Source of the DNA: Streptomyces sp. NBC_00691
Lineage (GTDB): Bacteria; Actinomycetota; Actinomycetes; Streptomycetales; Streptomycetaceae
Length of the DNA: 64,000 nt
NCBI RefSeq assembly: GCF_036226665.1
Contig: NZ_CP109007.1
Location: 6,262,001 to 6,326,000 of the forward strand
Direction of reading: 5' to 3'
The first letter of the stretch is position 1; the number at the start of each line of letters is the position of its first letter. The notes under the pieces are model-generated. The model was not told the origin of the DNA. It saw only the letters and a list, made by a program, of their open reading frames with translations, and searched no databases. The position numbers and the translations under genes were made by a program. Below are positions 1-8,394 of the stretch, piece after piece.

Positions 1-3000
1 TGTCCGAGGTCGGCCCGGCCCTCGGTCCCGGGTTCGGAGGTGCCGACGGCGTCCTGCCCGGCTCGGATCACGGCGTGGGCCCGGTAGTCGATCTGGCCTT
101 GGCTCCTGCCGGTGCCGGCCACCAGCGTGGTCAGGATCCGTAGGGCATCCGGATTCTGGGCGCTGCGGGCGGCTCGCTGCGCGACCCGGTCGGGGTACTT
201 GATGTCTGGGGTGGCGGCGACGGTGCGCAGGGTCCGGGTCAGCCACTGGTGCTGGTCGGTTCCTTCGGCGAAGGCGAAGTGGCCGATACCTACGAGGGCA
301 GGTGCGAGGTCGGGGTCTCCGTCGACGAGGTCCAGGGCCTGGTCCCAGAGCTGCAAGGCGCGCTGGTGCAGAGGGTGGGGACCGGCGACCTCTTCGAGGG
401 GCAGTGCCCGGGCGATGTCGCCGAGGAGCGTCGAGACGGCCGCTGGGCCGCCGTCACCGCTGATCAACGTGGCGAGGAAGTCGGAGTCGAAGGTGCCCGG
501 GGAGTGGAGCAGGGTGGCGGCGAACCGGTCGAACACCTCCTCGGGTGCACCGGCGCGCAGGTAGTCAGTGACCTTGCCGGGGTCGAGGTCGCCGAGCACC
601 GCGAACTCGTCGGCGCCGAGGCGGCGCAGCGAGCGCAGCCAGGTGTGAATCGGGGCGGACGGTGCGGCGAGGTCGAGCAGGGGGGCCTCGTGGTCGGTGT
701 ACCAGGGCAGGGCGTAGCGGCGCAGCGGGGTGAGGGCCGCGCCGATGGCGGCCAGGGCGCGGTCGTCGCGGCCGTCGGTGACGAGCTGGGTCAGTTGGGT
801 GGCGGCTTCGGCGGGCAGCTCGCCTTGGTCGGCTGCGCGGCGGACAGACCACTGGAGGAAGGCGACCAGGGCGAGGCCGCCGGAGGTGGCGCTCGCGGCG
901 ACGTAGGGGTTGTCCGGGACCGAGGCGGGCGCGGTCCAGGCGCGGACGCCGGCCATCAGCCAGGTGACGGCCGCGGCCTCGTCCACGCCGGGGCCGACTC
1001 CGAGTGCCCAGGCATGGCGCAGCAGCTGGGCCACGAGGTAGCGGGCGCGTTCGTCGATGTCCGGGTCGGCGCTGCCTTCACCTGCTTCGAGCTGGTTCTT
1101 CAGGTCCCAGGCGGCGGTGCATGCGTTGGTAAGCAGTCGTCCGCCGTCGTCGGTGAGGCCGGCCTGCTGGTCGGTGTGCAGGGCCTGCAGGTAGACCGTG
1201 CGGAGGTCGAACGAGCTGAGGGTGGCTGCGACGGCCGAGATGTCGGCCGCCCAGGCTGCGGGGTCCGCGTGGATGGCGGCTTCCAGCATCCGCAGGTCCG
1301 TTCGCTTGTAGTAGTCCCCCTGCGAGGGAGTGCGTGCCGAGAGCTCAGAGGCGCCCTCAAGGACACCGTGCTCCTTGCAGCGGGTGACGAAGTCCGCCAC
1401 CGTGCTTTCGCCGTGGTCGGGGTACGGCCCGATTTTGATCAGCGGTTCGGTGAGGGCCGGGGGCGGCCCGGTGAACTCGGCCAGCAGGTCCAGCACCGGG
1501 CCCCAAGGTGCCAGCACCGACGCGGGCGCCACCTCCGAGAGGCAGTAGACGGTCCGCCAGACGGGCTGGAGAGCGGACTCCCACTCCAGCTCCGGCATGT
1601 CGGTCGCATCCTCGCCGAGGAGCTCGGCCAGCGCTTCCGTGCCGCCGAGCACGGAGACGAGCGTGCGGGCGATACGGGCGCCGTCGTCTGCCAGCTCGGC
1701 GCGGGCGGCCCGCAGTGCGTCCGGGCCGGGCACCGGACCGAAACCCTCGGTCAGGGCCGCCTCGAGGTCGACCTGGTCCGCCGGATCGCAGGTGCCGATG
1801 ACCACCTGGACGAACCGGCCGACGTCCGGGGTGAGGTAGGTCATGGCGCCCAAGCGGGCGAGCACCGCAAAGGCAGCCTTCCACCACGAGACGTCCGTCG
1901 GCGCGATCTCGGCGGCGTCCACCAGGTGGACTGCGATCAGCCGCTCCCGCTCCCAGCCGCCCAAGGTCTTGGCCGTCCAGGCACCGGCCCGTGCGGCCAG
2001 GCTGGTGCCGGCCTCGCTGAGCTCGACGCGAGCGAACTCGATGCAGGCCGCCGCCGCGAGCCGGGCCCCTGTCAGCGCCCGCCCCCCGGCCATGCTCGGC
2101 GCACGCAGGTCGTCGCTGATCTGCAGCTGGTCCCGGACGCCTTCGACCGCGAGGTGGGAGGCGAGTACGGCCGCGAGTCCGGTGCGGACCCGCTGAGCCA
2201 GTTGCGCGCCACCCGTTCGGCCGGTCTCCAGCAACTGGGCCAGCACGGTACGGATGTTCCAGGAGTCGGCCGCGGAGCCGTCCGACCCAACGGACAATGC
2301 CTTGACCGCCGCCTCCACCCACGCGGCGTTCCGGTGTGCCGGCAAGGTCTCCTGCGCCCAGTAAACCGCCATGGTCCGAACGCCGTCGACGGAGTGTTTC
2401 TTCAACGCGTCGGTGACCAGGGCCGCGCCGTGGCTGCCGAGATGCCGGCACAGCATGACGAGCTCGGCGGTGGCTCCGGGGCCGGACTGCCAGATCGTCT
2501 CCAGGCGCTTGTCCTTGGTCAGCCACTCCACCAGACGCGCGGGATTCTCGGCAGCGAGACGCTCGAAGTAGTGCCTGGCCGGCCACCGGCCCTCCTCCGG
2601 TAGGAGCCGGACAGAGTCCAGATTCTCCAGCCACTCCCAGCCGGTGAACCGCGTGAACAGGTAGGGGGCGGCAGCGGGGTTGTGCAGCTTGTTGACCTTG
2701 TGGATCTGCGCGGGAGCCGGGGAAGCGACCGCGCCGAGGGCCACCCACTCGGGAGCCTGGTCGACGACCGTGGCGACGAGCTCCTGGATCAGGGCCAGGC
2801 AGTCGTGCAGCATCGCGACCGCCGTCACCGCGCTCGCCTCGCGACCAGGGTGTACGACCCCAGACCCGATGCTGTACTGGTCCGTCCAGAGCTTGAATGC
2901 CGCCATTTCTGCCTTGCCCGGCCGCTGGCCGGTCGCGTCGTGGACCACGGTGGTCAGCTGCATGATCCGGTAGGAGCCCTGTTGCTCCTCCATCTCGCGG

Positions 3001-3674
3001 AGCCGCGCGTAGGCCGCACCGACCGCTTCGAGGCGCCGGTCGAGCACCGCCCGACGGCGGAACTCCTCATCCGACCGGATCTTGTGGAGCTTGCGCAGCG
3101 CGACTGTCAGAGGGTGTCCGACGGTCAGCGTCTGGGACACCGTGGAACCCAGCCCGTCGACGGCGTCCAGCACCTCCTGGGTCGCGCCGAGCGCCGAGAT
3201 CAGTGGGTGCCCGGCTTCCGTAGCCGCGGTCCGGGAGCGGAGCAGCTTGACGATGGCCTCCCCGAGAGCACTGTCCGCGTCCACCCTTTGAGGGAACGCC
3301 GGCAGGGAGTCCAGGGCCTCGATCAGGCCGTCCACCGGAGTCGCGGCCTTACGCGAGCCGTCCGTGTTGAAGACCGTACCGAGGGACTTGGAGACCTCAG
3401 CCTGGGCCGCCTTCAGCCCCTTGTAGTTGTTCCCGCCGATCTCCATCAGGCGCTCGATCGCAACCCGGCACATCGCCTGCGCGGTGACGTACGGCTCTTC
3501 GCGGCCTTCCGGCTCGCACAACATGGCGCAGATGTCGCGCAGCAGGCCAAGCGCGACCGCGCCTTCCTGCTTGGGCCCGAAGTTCTGCAGCCGCAGGGCG
3601 AACAGGGAACCTTCCGCCAGCAGCGCTACGTCATTCGCCGATGGCCTGGTCCGGTCAGCCTCGAAGATGGTCAC
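1..3674 (-). CDS. Very large helical protein of unknown function, C-terminus cut by the window edge
   Basis: Reading the complement from a GTG at 3674 gives one open frame of about 1,224 codons that is still open at base 1, so the C-terminus lies outside the window. The translation starts VTIFEADRTRPSANDVALL and is rich in Leu, Ala and Trp helices with no membrane segment, signal peptide or P-loop that I can see. Repeated blocks such as ARHYFERLAAENPARLVEWL look like an alpha-helical scaffold or HEAT-like protein. The start is uncertain because no good Shine-Dalgarno is visible and the frame stays open to about 3858. I do not recognise the family. It lies near a phage-type integrase in accessory DNA, so a mobile-element or defence role is possible, but that is inference only. 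Confidence 0.7.
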   Translation of the reverse strand, partial: MTIFEADRTRPSANDVALLAEGSLFALRLQNFGPKQEGAVALGLLRDICAMLCEPEGREEPYVTAQAMCRVAIERLMEIGGNNYKGLKAAQAEVSKSLGTVFNTDGSRKAATPVDGLIEALDSLPAFPQRVDADSALGEAIVKLLRSRTAATEAGHPLISALGATQEVLDAVDGLGSTVSQTLTVGHPLTVALRKLHKIRSDEEFRRRAVLDRRLEAVGAAYARLREMEEQQGSYRIMQLTTVVHDATGQRPGKAEMAAFKLWTDQYSIGSGVVHPGREASAVTAVAMLHDCLALIQELVATVVDQAPEWVALGAVASPAPAQIHKVNKLHNPAAAPYLFTRFTGWEWLENLDSVRLLPEEGRWPARHYFERLAAENPARLVEWLTKDKRLETIWQSGPGATAELVMLCRHLGSHGAALVTDALKKHSVDGVRTMAVYWAQETLPAHRNAAWVEAAVKALSVGSDGSAADSWNIRTVLAQLLETGRTGGAQLAQRVRTGLAAVLASHLAVEGVRDQLQISDDLRAPSMAGGRALTGARLAAAACIEFARVELSEAGTSLAARAGAWTAKTLGGWERERLIAVHLVDAAEIAPTDVSWWKAAFAVLARLGAMTYLTPDVGRFVQVVIGTCDPADQVDLEAALTEGFGPVPGPDALRAARAELADDGARIARTLVSVLGGTEALAELLGEDATDMPELEWESALQPVWRTVYCLSEVAPASVLAPWGPVLDLLAEFTGPPPALTEPLIKIGPYPDHGESTVADFVTRCKEHGVLEGASELSARTPSQGDYYKRTDLRMLEAAIHADPAAWAADISAVAATLSSFDLRTVYLQALHTDQQAGLTDDGGRLLTNACTAAWDLKNQLEAGEGSADPDIDERARYLVAQLLRHAWALGVGPGVDEAAAVTWLMAGVRAWTAPASVPDNPYVAASATSGGLALVAFLQWSVRRAADQGELPAEAATQLTQLVTDGRDDRALAAIGAALTPLRRYALPWYTDHEAPLLDLAAPSAPIHTWLRSLRRLGADEFAVLGDLDPGKVTDYLRAGAPEEVFDRFAATLLHSPGTFDSDFLATLISGDGGPAAVSTLLGDIARALPLEEVAGPHPLHQRALQLWDQALDLVDGDPDLAPALVGIGHFAFAEGTDQHQWLTRTLRTVAATPDIKYPDRVAQRAARSAQNPDALRILTTLVAGTGRSQGQIDYRAHAVIRAGQDAVGTSEPGTEGRADLG

Positions 3675-3756
3675 GGCGGCACGGTACCGGCGCGTCGGCC
3701 GGCGCTGCGATCGGTTTCCGGGGATGTAGCCCCCGCAGGCCGTCGAGGCCGTTTGG

Positions 3757-4053
3757 TCAGGCCGCCTCTTCGGCCGCCCCGGACTCCTGGTGGGCCTGCC
3801 GCACGCGGCGCAGGGTCTCGACGACTGCCCGCTGGCTATCCCCACGTGCGTGATCACCGCCTAGCGGCCCGTGCAGGTTAAGAAGCGTGCAACTTCGCGG
3901 TCGTCGTTTTGAACGCCGGGTTCCTTCGACTGGGTGCTCGGTATTGCCGGTGAGGCGAGGGTTCGCGCTTTGGTATCGCTCACGGCAGACGAGACTTCCC
4001 ATTTTGGAGTGGAAGCCAGCGTGGAAGCATGTCAATCTACACCTCCGTACCAC
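3757..4053 (-). CDS. Possible small protein or C-terminal remnant
   Basis: This frame stops at 3757 and its last ~30 residues (RAVVETLRRVRQAHQESG then AAEEAA) read like a genuine amphipathic C-terminal helix. The N-terminal two thirds look non-coding, and the DNA here is less GC-rich than the flanks. It may be the broken end of a gene once upstream of the giant protein. A complete gene is unlikely. Function is unknown. Confidence 0.25.
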   Translation of the reverse strand: MVRRCRLTCFHAGFHSKMGSLVCRERYQSANPRLTGNTEHPVEGTRRSKRRPRSCTLLNLHGPLGGDHARGDSQRAVVETLRRVRQAHQESGAAEEAA

Positions 4054-4205
4054 TGGAATTGGCGCAGTGGTGGATCTTTGGGAGGACTTCTGTCGAAGGT
4101 TTCGTTGTCTGTCTGAGTTTCATCCCCCTTGCTAATCGCCCTCGGCGCGTCGCAGGCCGCGTTGTCCCAGGAGCGCAGTGATTTCGGCGGAGTATCGACT
4201 GGGTT

Positions 4206-4458
4206 GTGTCTGTGCGCGTGTGTGCTGCTGGGCTGTTTGGAGAGGATCTCCTGCAACGTGACTACCGTCGAGACCGACTGGTCCTTGCCTATGTGGCCAG
4301 GTACCCCGGAGTCGAGGCTCGACAGGTGGCTCGTGCCATCGAGGGTCCCGAGCGTGTTGCTTCGCGAAGCCTCACTCGACTCACGGAGGGACGGCCTCCT
4401 CGCTTGTGTTGTGGACCTCCAAACGCCAGGCAGAAGGGCACACCGACTTGCACGCTGA
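4206..4458 (+). pseudogene. Frameshifted winged-helix regulator remnant (tentative)
   Basis: In the frame starting at 4206 the segment DRLVLAYVARYPGVEARQ followed by VARAIEGPERVASRSLTRL resembles the first helices of a MarR/wHTH DNA-binding domain. The expected recognition-helix continuation (DGLLACVVDL) is found in a different overlapping frame ending at 4458, as if a frameshift lies near 4385. The stretch 3860-4690 is noticeably lower in GC than the rest of the window and otherwise shows no convincing gene. I read it as decayed mobile-element DNA upstream of the xis/int pair. Confidence 0.3.
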
Positions 4459-4521
4459 AGAGGCTCGGCCGCGTCGAGGAGTCATCGGCGGCCCGAAGCG
4501 GAGCGCAACATAGCCCATGAA

Positions 4522-4542
4522 CGCCGGTTAGCCTAACCGGCG
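4522..4542. promoter_or_regulatory. Perfect 9-bp inverted repeat, 3-nt loop
   Basis: CGCCGGTTA and TAACCGGCG flank GCC. The palindrome sits 150 bp ahead of the excisionase-like gene. It may be an operator or recombination-protein site, or a weak terminator. There is no T-tract. Confidence 0.4.
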
Positions 4543-4691
4543 ATTCTGGGGACCATGGATATCGGTCGCGCCGACTACTTGGCGGTGGGTGGTGCTGGCC
4601 TTCCTGTCCATTCCTGTGAGCCGCTCTGCTTTGGCAGTCAAATTCCGATCGTGCTCATGGGGCTTGCTGTGCGAGGCGAAAGGTCCCAACT

Positions 4692-4901
4692 GTGTGCGAT
4701 TCCCTGCTCTCGGTTCCGCGAGTCGCAGCGATGCTCGACATCAGTCGCAGGTCTGTATATCGCTACATCGAGCTGGGAGAACTGTCGGTCGTCGACCTCC
4801 GTACCGGAAATGGACGCTCGCGGGTTCGGATACCTAGCCGCGATGTGCGTGAATTCGTGGGGCGACGTACATCAACAACTTCGTGCAGGCGTCCATCCTA
4901 G
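4692..4901 (+). CDS. Excisionase-like small helix-turn-helix protein
   Basis: This 69-aa protein starts at GTG 4692. Residues 7-28 (VPRVAAMLDISRRSVYRYIE) are a MerR/excisionase-type helix-turn-helix, followed by the short wing and beta hairpin GRSRVRIPSRDVREFV typical of actinobacterial Xis/DNA-binding excisionase proteins. It is 48 bp upstream of the integrase on the same strand, the usual xis-int order in actinomycete integrative elements. It would bind the attachment site and set recombination direction. Dedicated regulators share this fold, but position favours an Xis role. Confidence 0.65.
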   Translation: MCDSLLSVPRVAAMLDISRRSVYRYIELGELSVVDLRTGNGRSRVRIPSRDVREFVGRRTSTTSCRRPS

Positions 4902-4949
4902 CTGCGCTCCCTATTTTCGATCGCGCAGATCACATCGCAGAGAGAGTGA

Positions 4950-6065
4950 ATGGCCTACCTTCGTAAACTCCCGTCCGGAAAGTGGCAGGTAACTGTCAGA
5001 AGCCGGGCCGGTGATCGGTATAGCGAAACGTTTCCCCTGAGGTCTCAGGCTCACGCATGGGGCCGGGACGAAGAGGCGAAGGTCAGTAGGTCCGCCTACC
5101 GCGATCCTCTTGCTGGAAAGATCAAGTTTGGTGCCTGGCACGATCGATGGTGGGAGGCGCGTGTCGTTGAACCACACACCCGCCGAGGTGACGAATCGTC
5201 CATCCGCAACCACGTGACTCCCCACTGGGTCGACTGGGAGCTGCGTGACATCGCGCGACTCGACGTGCAATCTTGGGTCCGCAAGATGACGGTGGCAGGT
5301 ACTGGTGCCTCGGCGATCCGCAGGGCCTACAACCTGACATCGTCCATCATGAAGGCAGCGGTCGAGGAAGACCTCATATCGGTCACTCCCTGCCGCGGTA
5401 TCGATCTTCCCAAGGAAGCGGTCAAGCCACCTCAGTGGTTCACGGTGCCGCAGGCACAGGCGATCATCGCGAAGCTGGACCAGCCCTGGCAAACCATGGC
5501 CTTGCTGGCCTTCTACACCGGACTGCGGTGGGGGGAGCTCGCGGGGCTGCATGGCCATCGCATCGACTGGCGCCGCAGTCGCCTGTTCGTTGTGGAGGTC
5601 AACACCAAGTCCGGGATCAAGGAATACCCGAAGAGTTCCAGGAGCCGCCGGGAGGTCCCCATCCCTGATCACGTGCTTGAGGCACTGGCGCGCCACATGC
5701 ACGGACGTGAGAAGGACGGTGTCGTCTTCACGACCGTCACGAAGGGGCGGGCAGGTCGGCTGCTCGACGATGGCAACTGGAGGACGTACGTCTGGTGGCC
5801 GGCGGTGAAGGAAGCAACGTCCCCCGATTTCGCCGGGGACCTGCGCCCGGTGCCGCACTACCCCCCGCACTCCATGCGCCACACGTGCGCTTCGTGGCTG
5901 GTCCAGAATGGGGTCTCGCTGTACGAGGTGCAGCACCTGCTCGGCCATGAGAGCTACCAGACGACGCAGCGATATGCCCACCTTGCCCCGGACGCCCATC
6001 AGGCAGTGCTGGGTGGCTGGACGCGTCTGGAGTCCCAGCTGATCATCCCCGCGGCAGCGGCTTGA
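4950..6065 (+). CDS. int: Tyrosine-type site-specific integrase
   Basis: This 371-aa phage/ICE integrase has an N-terminal arm-binding region (MAYLRKLPSGKWQVTVR), a SAM-like core-binding domain at about 55-165 and a C-terminal catalytic domain. The catalytic set is visible: Arg in YTGLRWGELAG, His-x-x-Arg in HSMRHTCASW, His in LLGHESYQTTQ and the Tyr nucleophile in QRYAHL. Length and layout are intact, so the enzyme may be active. It follows the excisionase-like gene. Downstream there is no tRNA, only a strong hairpin and short direct repeats, so the attachment site is not identified. The element's other genes probably lie to the left and may be partly lost. Confidence 0.93.
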   Translation: MAYLRKLPSGKWQVTVRSRAGDRYSETFPLRSQAHAWGRDEEAKVSRSAYRDPLAGKIKFGAWHDRWWEARVVEPHTRRGDESSIRNHVTPHWVDWELRDIARLDVQSWVRKMTVAGTGASAIRRAYNLTSSIMKAAVEEDLISVTPCRGIDLPKEAVKPPQWFTVPQAQAIIAKLDQPWQTMALLAFYTGLRWGELAGLHGHRIDWRRSRLFVVEVNTKSGIKEYPKSSRSRREVPIPDHVLEALARHMHGREKDGVVFTTVTKGRAGRLLDDGNWRTYVWWPAVKEATSPDFAGDLRPVPHYPPHSMRHTCASWLVQNGVSLYEVQHLLGHESYQTTQRYAHLAPDAHQAVLGGWTRLESQLIIPAAAA

Positions 6066-6131
6066 TCGTCACAACGACTAACCGAACGTAGTCGTGGCCG
6101 AGGCGAGTGGACCTTGTACGCCATGCCTTCT

Positions 6132-6176
6132 CAGCGTCGGAGGGCGCACCCGTTGTGGGTGCGCCCTCCGACGCTG
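6132..6176. terminator. 20-bp perfect hairpin, bidirectional terminator
   Basis: Arms 6132-6151 and 6157-6176 are exact reverse complements around a 5-nt loop (GTTGT). It lies 67 bp after the int stop and between convergent genes, which fits a rho-independent-type terminator of the GC-rich actinobacterial kind, without a T-run. A structural role at an attachment site cannot be excluded. Confidence 0.7.
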
Positions 6177-6245
6177 CTGCGTTTCCGGTACGGTCGGCAG
6201 TACTGGTTCGATCGATGATCGGCTTAAGAGCGGGCAGCGAGCCTC

Positions 6246-6366
6246 TGACGCACACCTTTGGGCGTGACGCACGTTTGACGCATGGCGCTCCGTTCGTCAC
6301 GAGGATTCGCCTCTGACCTGCACGTTCTCTCATGGTGAGGTGTCTCTACGCGTTCCCGATGACGCA
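6246..6366 (+). repeat. Four direct TGACGCA heptamers
   Basis: TGACGCA occurs at 6246, 6265, 6276 and 6360, all in the same orientation, just beyond the integrase gene. Clustered short direct repeats beside int are typical of arm-type integrase or excisionase binding sites, but chance occurrence is possible. Confidence 0.35.
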
Positions 6367-6485
6367 CCATGTCGAGTGCGTCGCCATCCTGGAACCGGTG
6401 AAGAAGGACGCGTGACCTGGGGCTTCCCGGGTTCTGTCGTCTGCTCGGGCTCCTTTCGGGCGAGCGATGCAGGAAGGCTCGGGCG

Positions 6486-8168
6486 TCACAGCCCGTGCTG
6501 GTCGAGCAGAGTCATCAGCTTGCGCTTGCGTCTCTGGACGGCGCGCAGGGTGGTCGTGTAAGCGGTGAACGTGTCCCGTGTGCCCAGGGCGATGTGGCAG
6601 GCGCGGGCGCTGAGCAGCAGCGCGGTCAGCTTCTCGTAGGTGGCGTCGCCCGTCAGGGCGAGGAGCGGGGTGATCAGGCGCAGGTACACGGTCAGCGCTT
6701 CGGCGGGGCGGCGGTCCCGGACACGGTCGGCGAGGGTGAGCCACTGGCGGCTGTCGGCGTGGCCGTCGACGGCCGCCTCCCAGGCGGCGTCGAGGTCCCC
6801 GTCGTCCAGCAGGGCGTCGACCAGGGCCGAGCCCGAGTGGCCGAGGCCTTGGTGAGGCCGGGCGGCGGCACGCAGGACGTCGAGCGCTGCCGAGCGTTGC
6901 GGCGCGTCCCAGCAGCCGGCCGCGCGGGCCGCCGTCCGCAGATCCTGGTACGCGGCCAGGGAGGGGCGTCGCCGTAGGACGTCCCGGCGGACCGTGATCA
7001 CGTCTGCACGGCGGTCGGCCAGGGCATAGCGCTCACAGGTGAAGTCCACGAGGCGGGCGTCCGGGCCGCGGTCCGGATCGGCCTCACGCAGCCCGCGCTC
7101 GGCCCACTCCAGGGCATCGGCGGGGCGTCCCGCCCGCTCCAGTTCACGGGCGATCACCAGGTGTGTGGCGCCTGACCGGGCGAGGTCCGCCGCGTGGACG
7201 GCGATCAGCGCGTCCACACCGCCGTCCAGCTTCGCCAGCTGTTCCATGAGGTGCTTCTCCGCCCGGCCCTTCGGGTGGGCACGCCAGGCGGGCACCACCC
7301 GTTCGTACGCCCGCGCCAGGCCCACGGCGCCCAGCACGTCCTCGTAGTCGGACAGCGTGACGTCGGTGACGTCGTTCAGGTCGCTCAGGAGATGGTCCAC
7401 CAGCCAGTCGGCGGTCTGCGCCGGGTCGGGGCGGGCCGCCCGGCAGGCGTCCAGATGCACCTCGGCGAGCGCCTCCGCCACGTCGCCGACGGCTCCGTCC
7501 GAGTCGTCGATCTCGCCGTAGTTCCTGCCCAGGACCGTCACGGCCTCCCGGGCCGCCTCCATCGCCTCCGCCGCCCGGCCGGACCGCACCAGGGCGCGCA
7601 GAGCGGAAACGGCTTCGGCGGCCTGGAGGCCGTAGGCGCGGGCGTCCGCGTACTCGATGGAGCCGTACCGGGCGAAGGGCCGGGTGTCGAGCTGCCCCAG
7701 GACGTGCTCGCGGACGGCATCGAGATCGTCCCCCGCGACCGCCGCGCGCAGTTCGAGCCGACGGCGCAGGGCGCGGTCGTCCGCGAGCTGTTCCCTTACC
7801 AGGGACAGGAGTTCGTCCCGGCTGCGGGCCTCGAGCCAGGCATCGAGCCGGCGGCCGCGGGACGCGGCGGTGGCCCGTCGAGCGGGGACCGAATCCGCCC
7901 GAGACAGTACGGTCAGGCCCACGGCCACGCAGTGCTTGCAGAAGTTGCCCTCCTGCCCGTACGGGCAGGAGCACCATCCGGTGAGACCTCTCTCGTGCCC
8001 CGTCAGTTCCACTTCGTAGACGTCGGTGCCGTCGACGGTCGCGGTGATCGTCGTCTCCGAGATCTCCAGCGCGGACACGGAGGACAGGTAGTCCCGACTC
8101 CGCTCGAACGAGCCCGGTCCCGCCAACCGGCGCAGCTCGTCCTCGTCGAAGCCCAGTGTGCTCTTCAT
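6486..8168 (-). CDS. SWIM zinc-finger protein with helical repeats
   Basis: The start is ATG 8168, preceded by GAGGG at good spacing. The longer upstream frame has non-coding character. The product is 560 aa. Residues ~40-75 carry the SWIM motif CxC...CxHC (CSCPYGQEGNFCKHC), a zinc-binding fold that contacts DNA or protein. The rest is all-alpha, with repeated ARELERAGRPADALEWAERG-type segments like TPRs. The family is widespread in actinobacteria and its function is poorly defined. It is divergent from the DUF262 nuclease gene, with a 226-bp shared promoter region, so the two may be co-regulated. Confidence 0.85.
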   Translation of the reverse strand: MKSTLGFDEDELRRLAGPGSFERSRDYLSSVSALEISETTITATVDGTDVYEVELTGHERGLTGWCSCPYGQEGNFCKHCVAVGLTVLSRADSVPARRATAASRGRRLDAWLEARSRDELLSLVREQLADDRALRRRLELRAAVAGDDLDAVREHVLGQLDTRPFARYGSIEYADARAYGLQAAEAVSALRALVRSGRAAEAMEAAREAVTVLGRNYGEIDDSDGAVGDVAEALAEVHLDACRAARPDPAQTADWLVDHLLSDLNDVTDVTLSDYEDVLGAVGLARAYERVVPAWRAHPKGRAEKHLMEQLAKLDGGVDALIAVHAADLARSGATHLVIARELERAGRPADALEWAERGLREADPDRGPDARLVDFTCERYALADRRADVITVRRDVLRRRPSLAAYQDLRTAARAAGCWDAPQRSAALDVLRAAARPHQGLGHSGSALVDALLDDGDLDAAWEAAVDGHADSRQWLTLADRVRDRRPAEALTVYLRLITPLLALTGDATYEKLTALLLSARACHIALGTRDTFTAYTTTLRAVQRRKRKLMTLLDQHGL

Positions 8169-8394
8169 GACCCTCATTGAAGTGCACCCGCTGCGTGGAA
8201 GTCCTGCGCTTCGCTCTCCTCCGGCGCTGGCGGTGTCTGCGGCTCCGCGAGTTCGCGCCCGTCCTTCGGGCGCGCGTCCGCCGGGCGGGAAGTCGGTGCT
8301 CTCGCTGGTCGGATCTCGTCGCTTTTCGCGTTCCTGACGCTGTGTCACTGATGATCGGTAGCATGCCCAGGGCCGACGACGAGCTGGGGGGACC

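Larger units (their letters stand above)
6066..6485. other. Intergenic region downstream of int
   Basis: This 420-bp stretch has no credible gene. It contains a perfect 20-bp hairpin (6132-6176) and four TGACGCA heptamers. It separates the integrase from the convergent SWIM gene and is the most likely location of one element end. Confidence 0.5.

Noticed and set aside
249..2603. 784-codon plus-strand open frame
   Set aside because: Composition is Gly/Val/Gln-rich without domain patterns; it is antisense to the giant minus-strand protein, which has a natural amino-acid profile.
6066..6350. tRNA gene as integrase target
   Set aside because: No cloverleaf or T-arm-like sequence is seen; the only strong structure is a single 20-bp hairpin.
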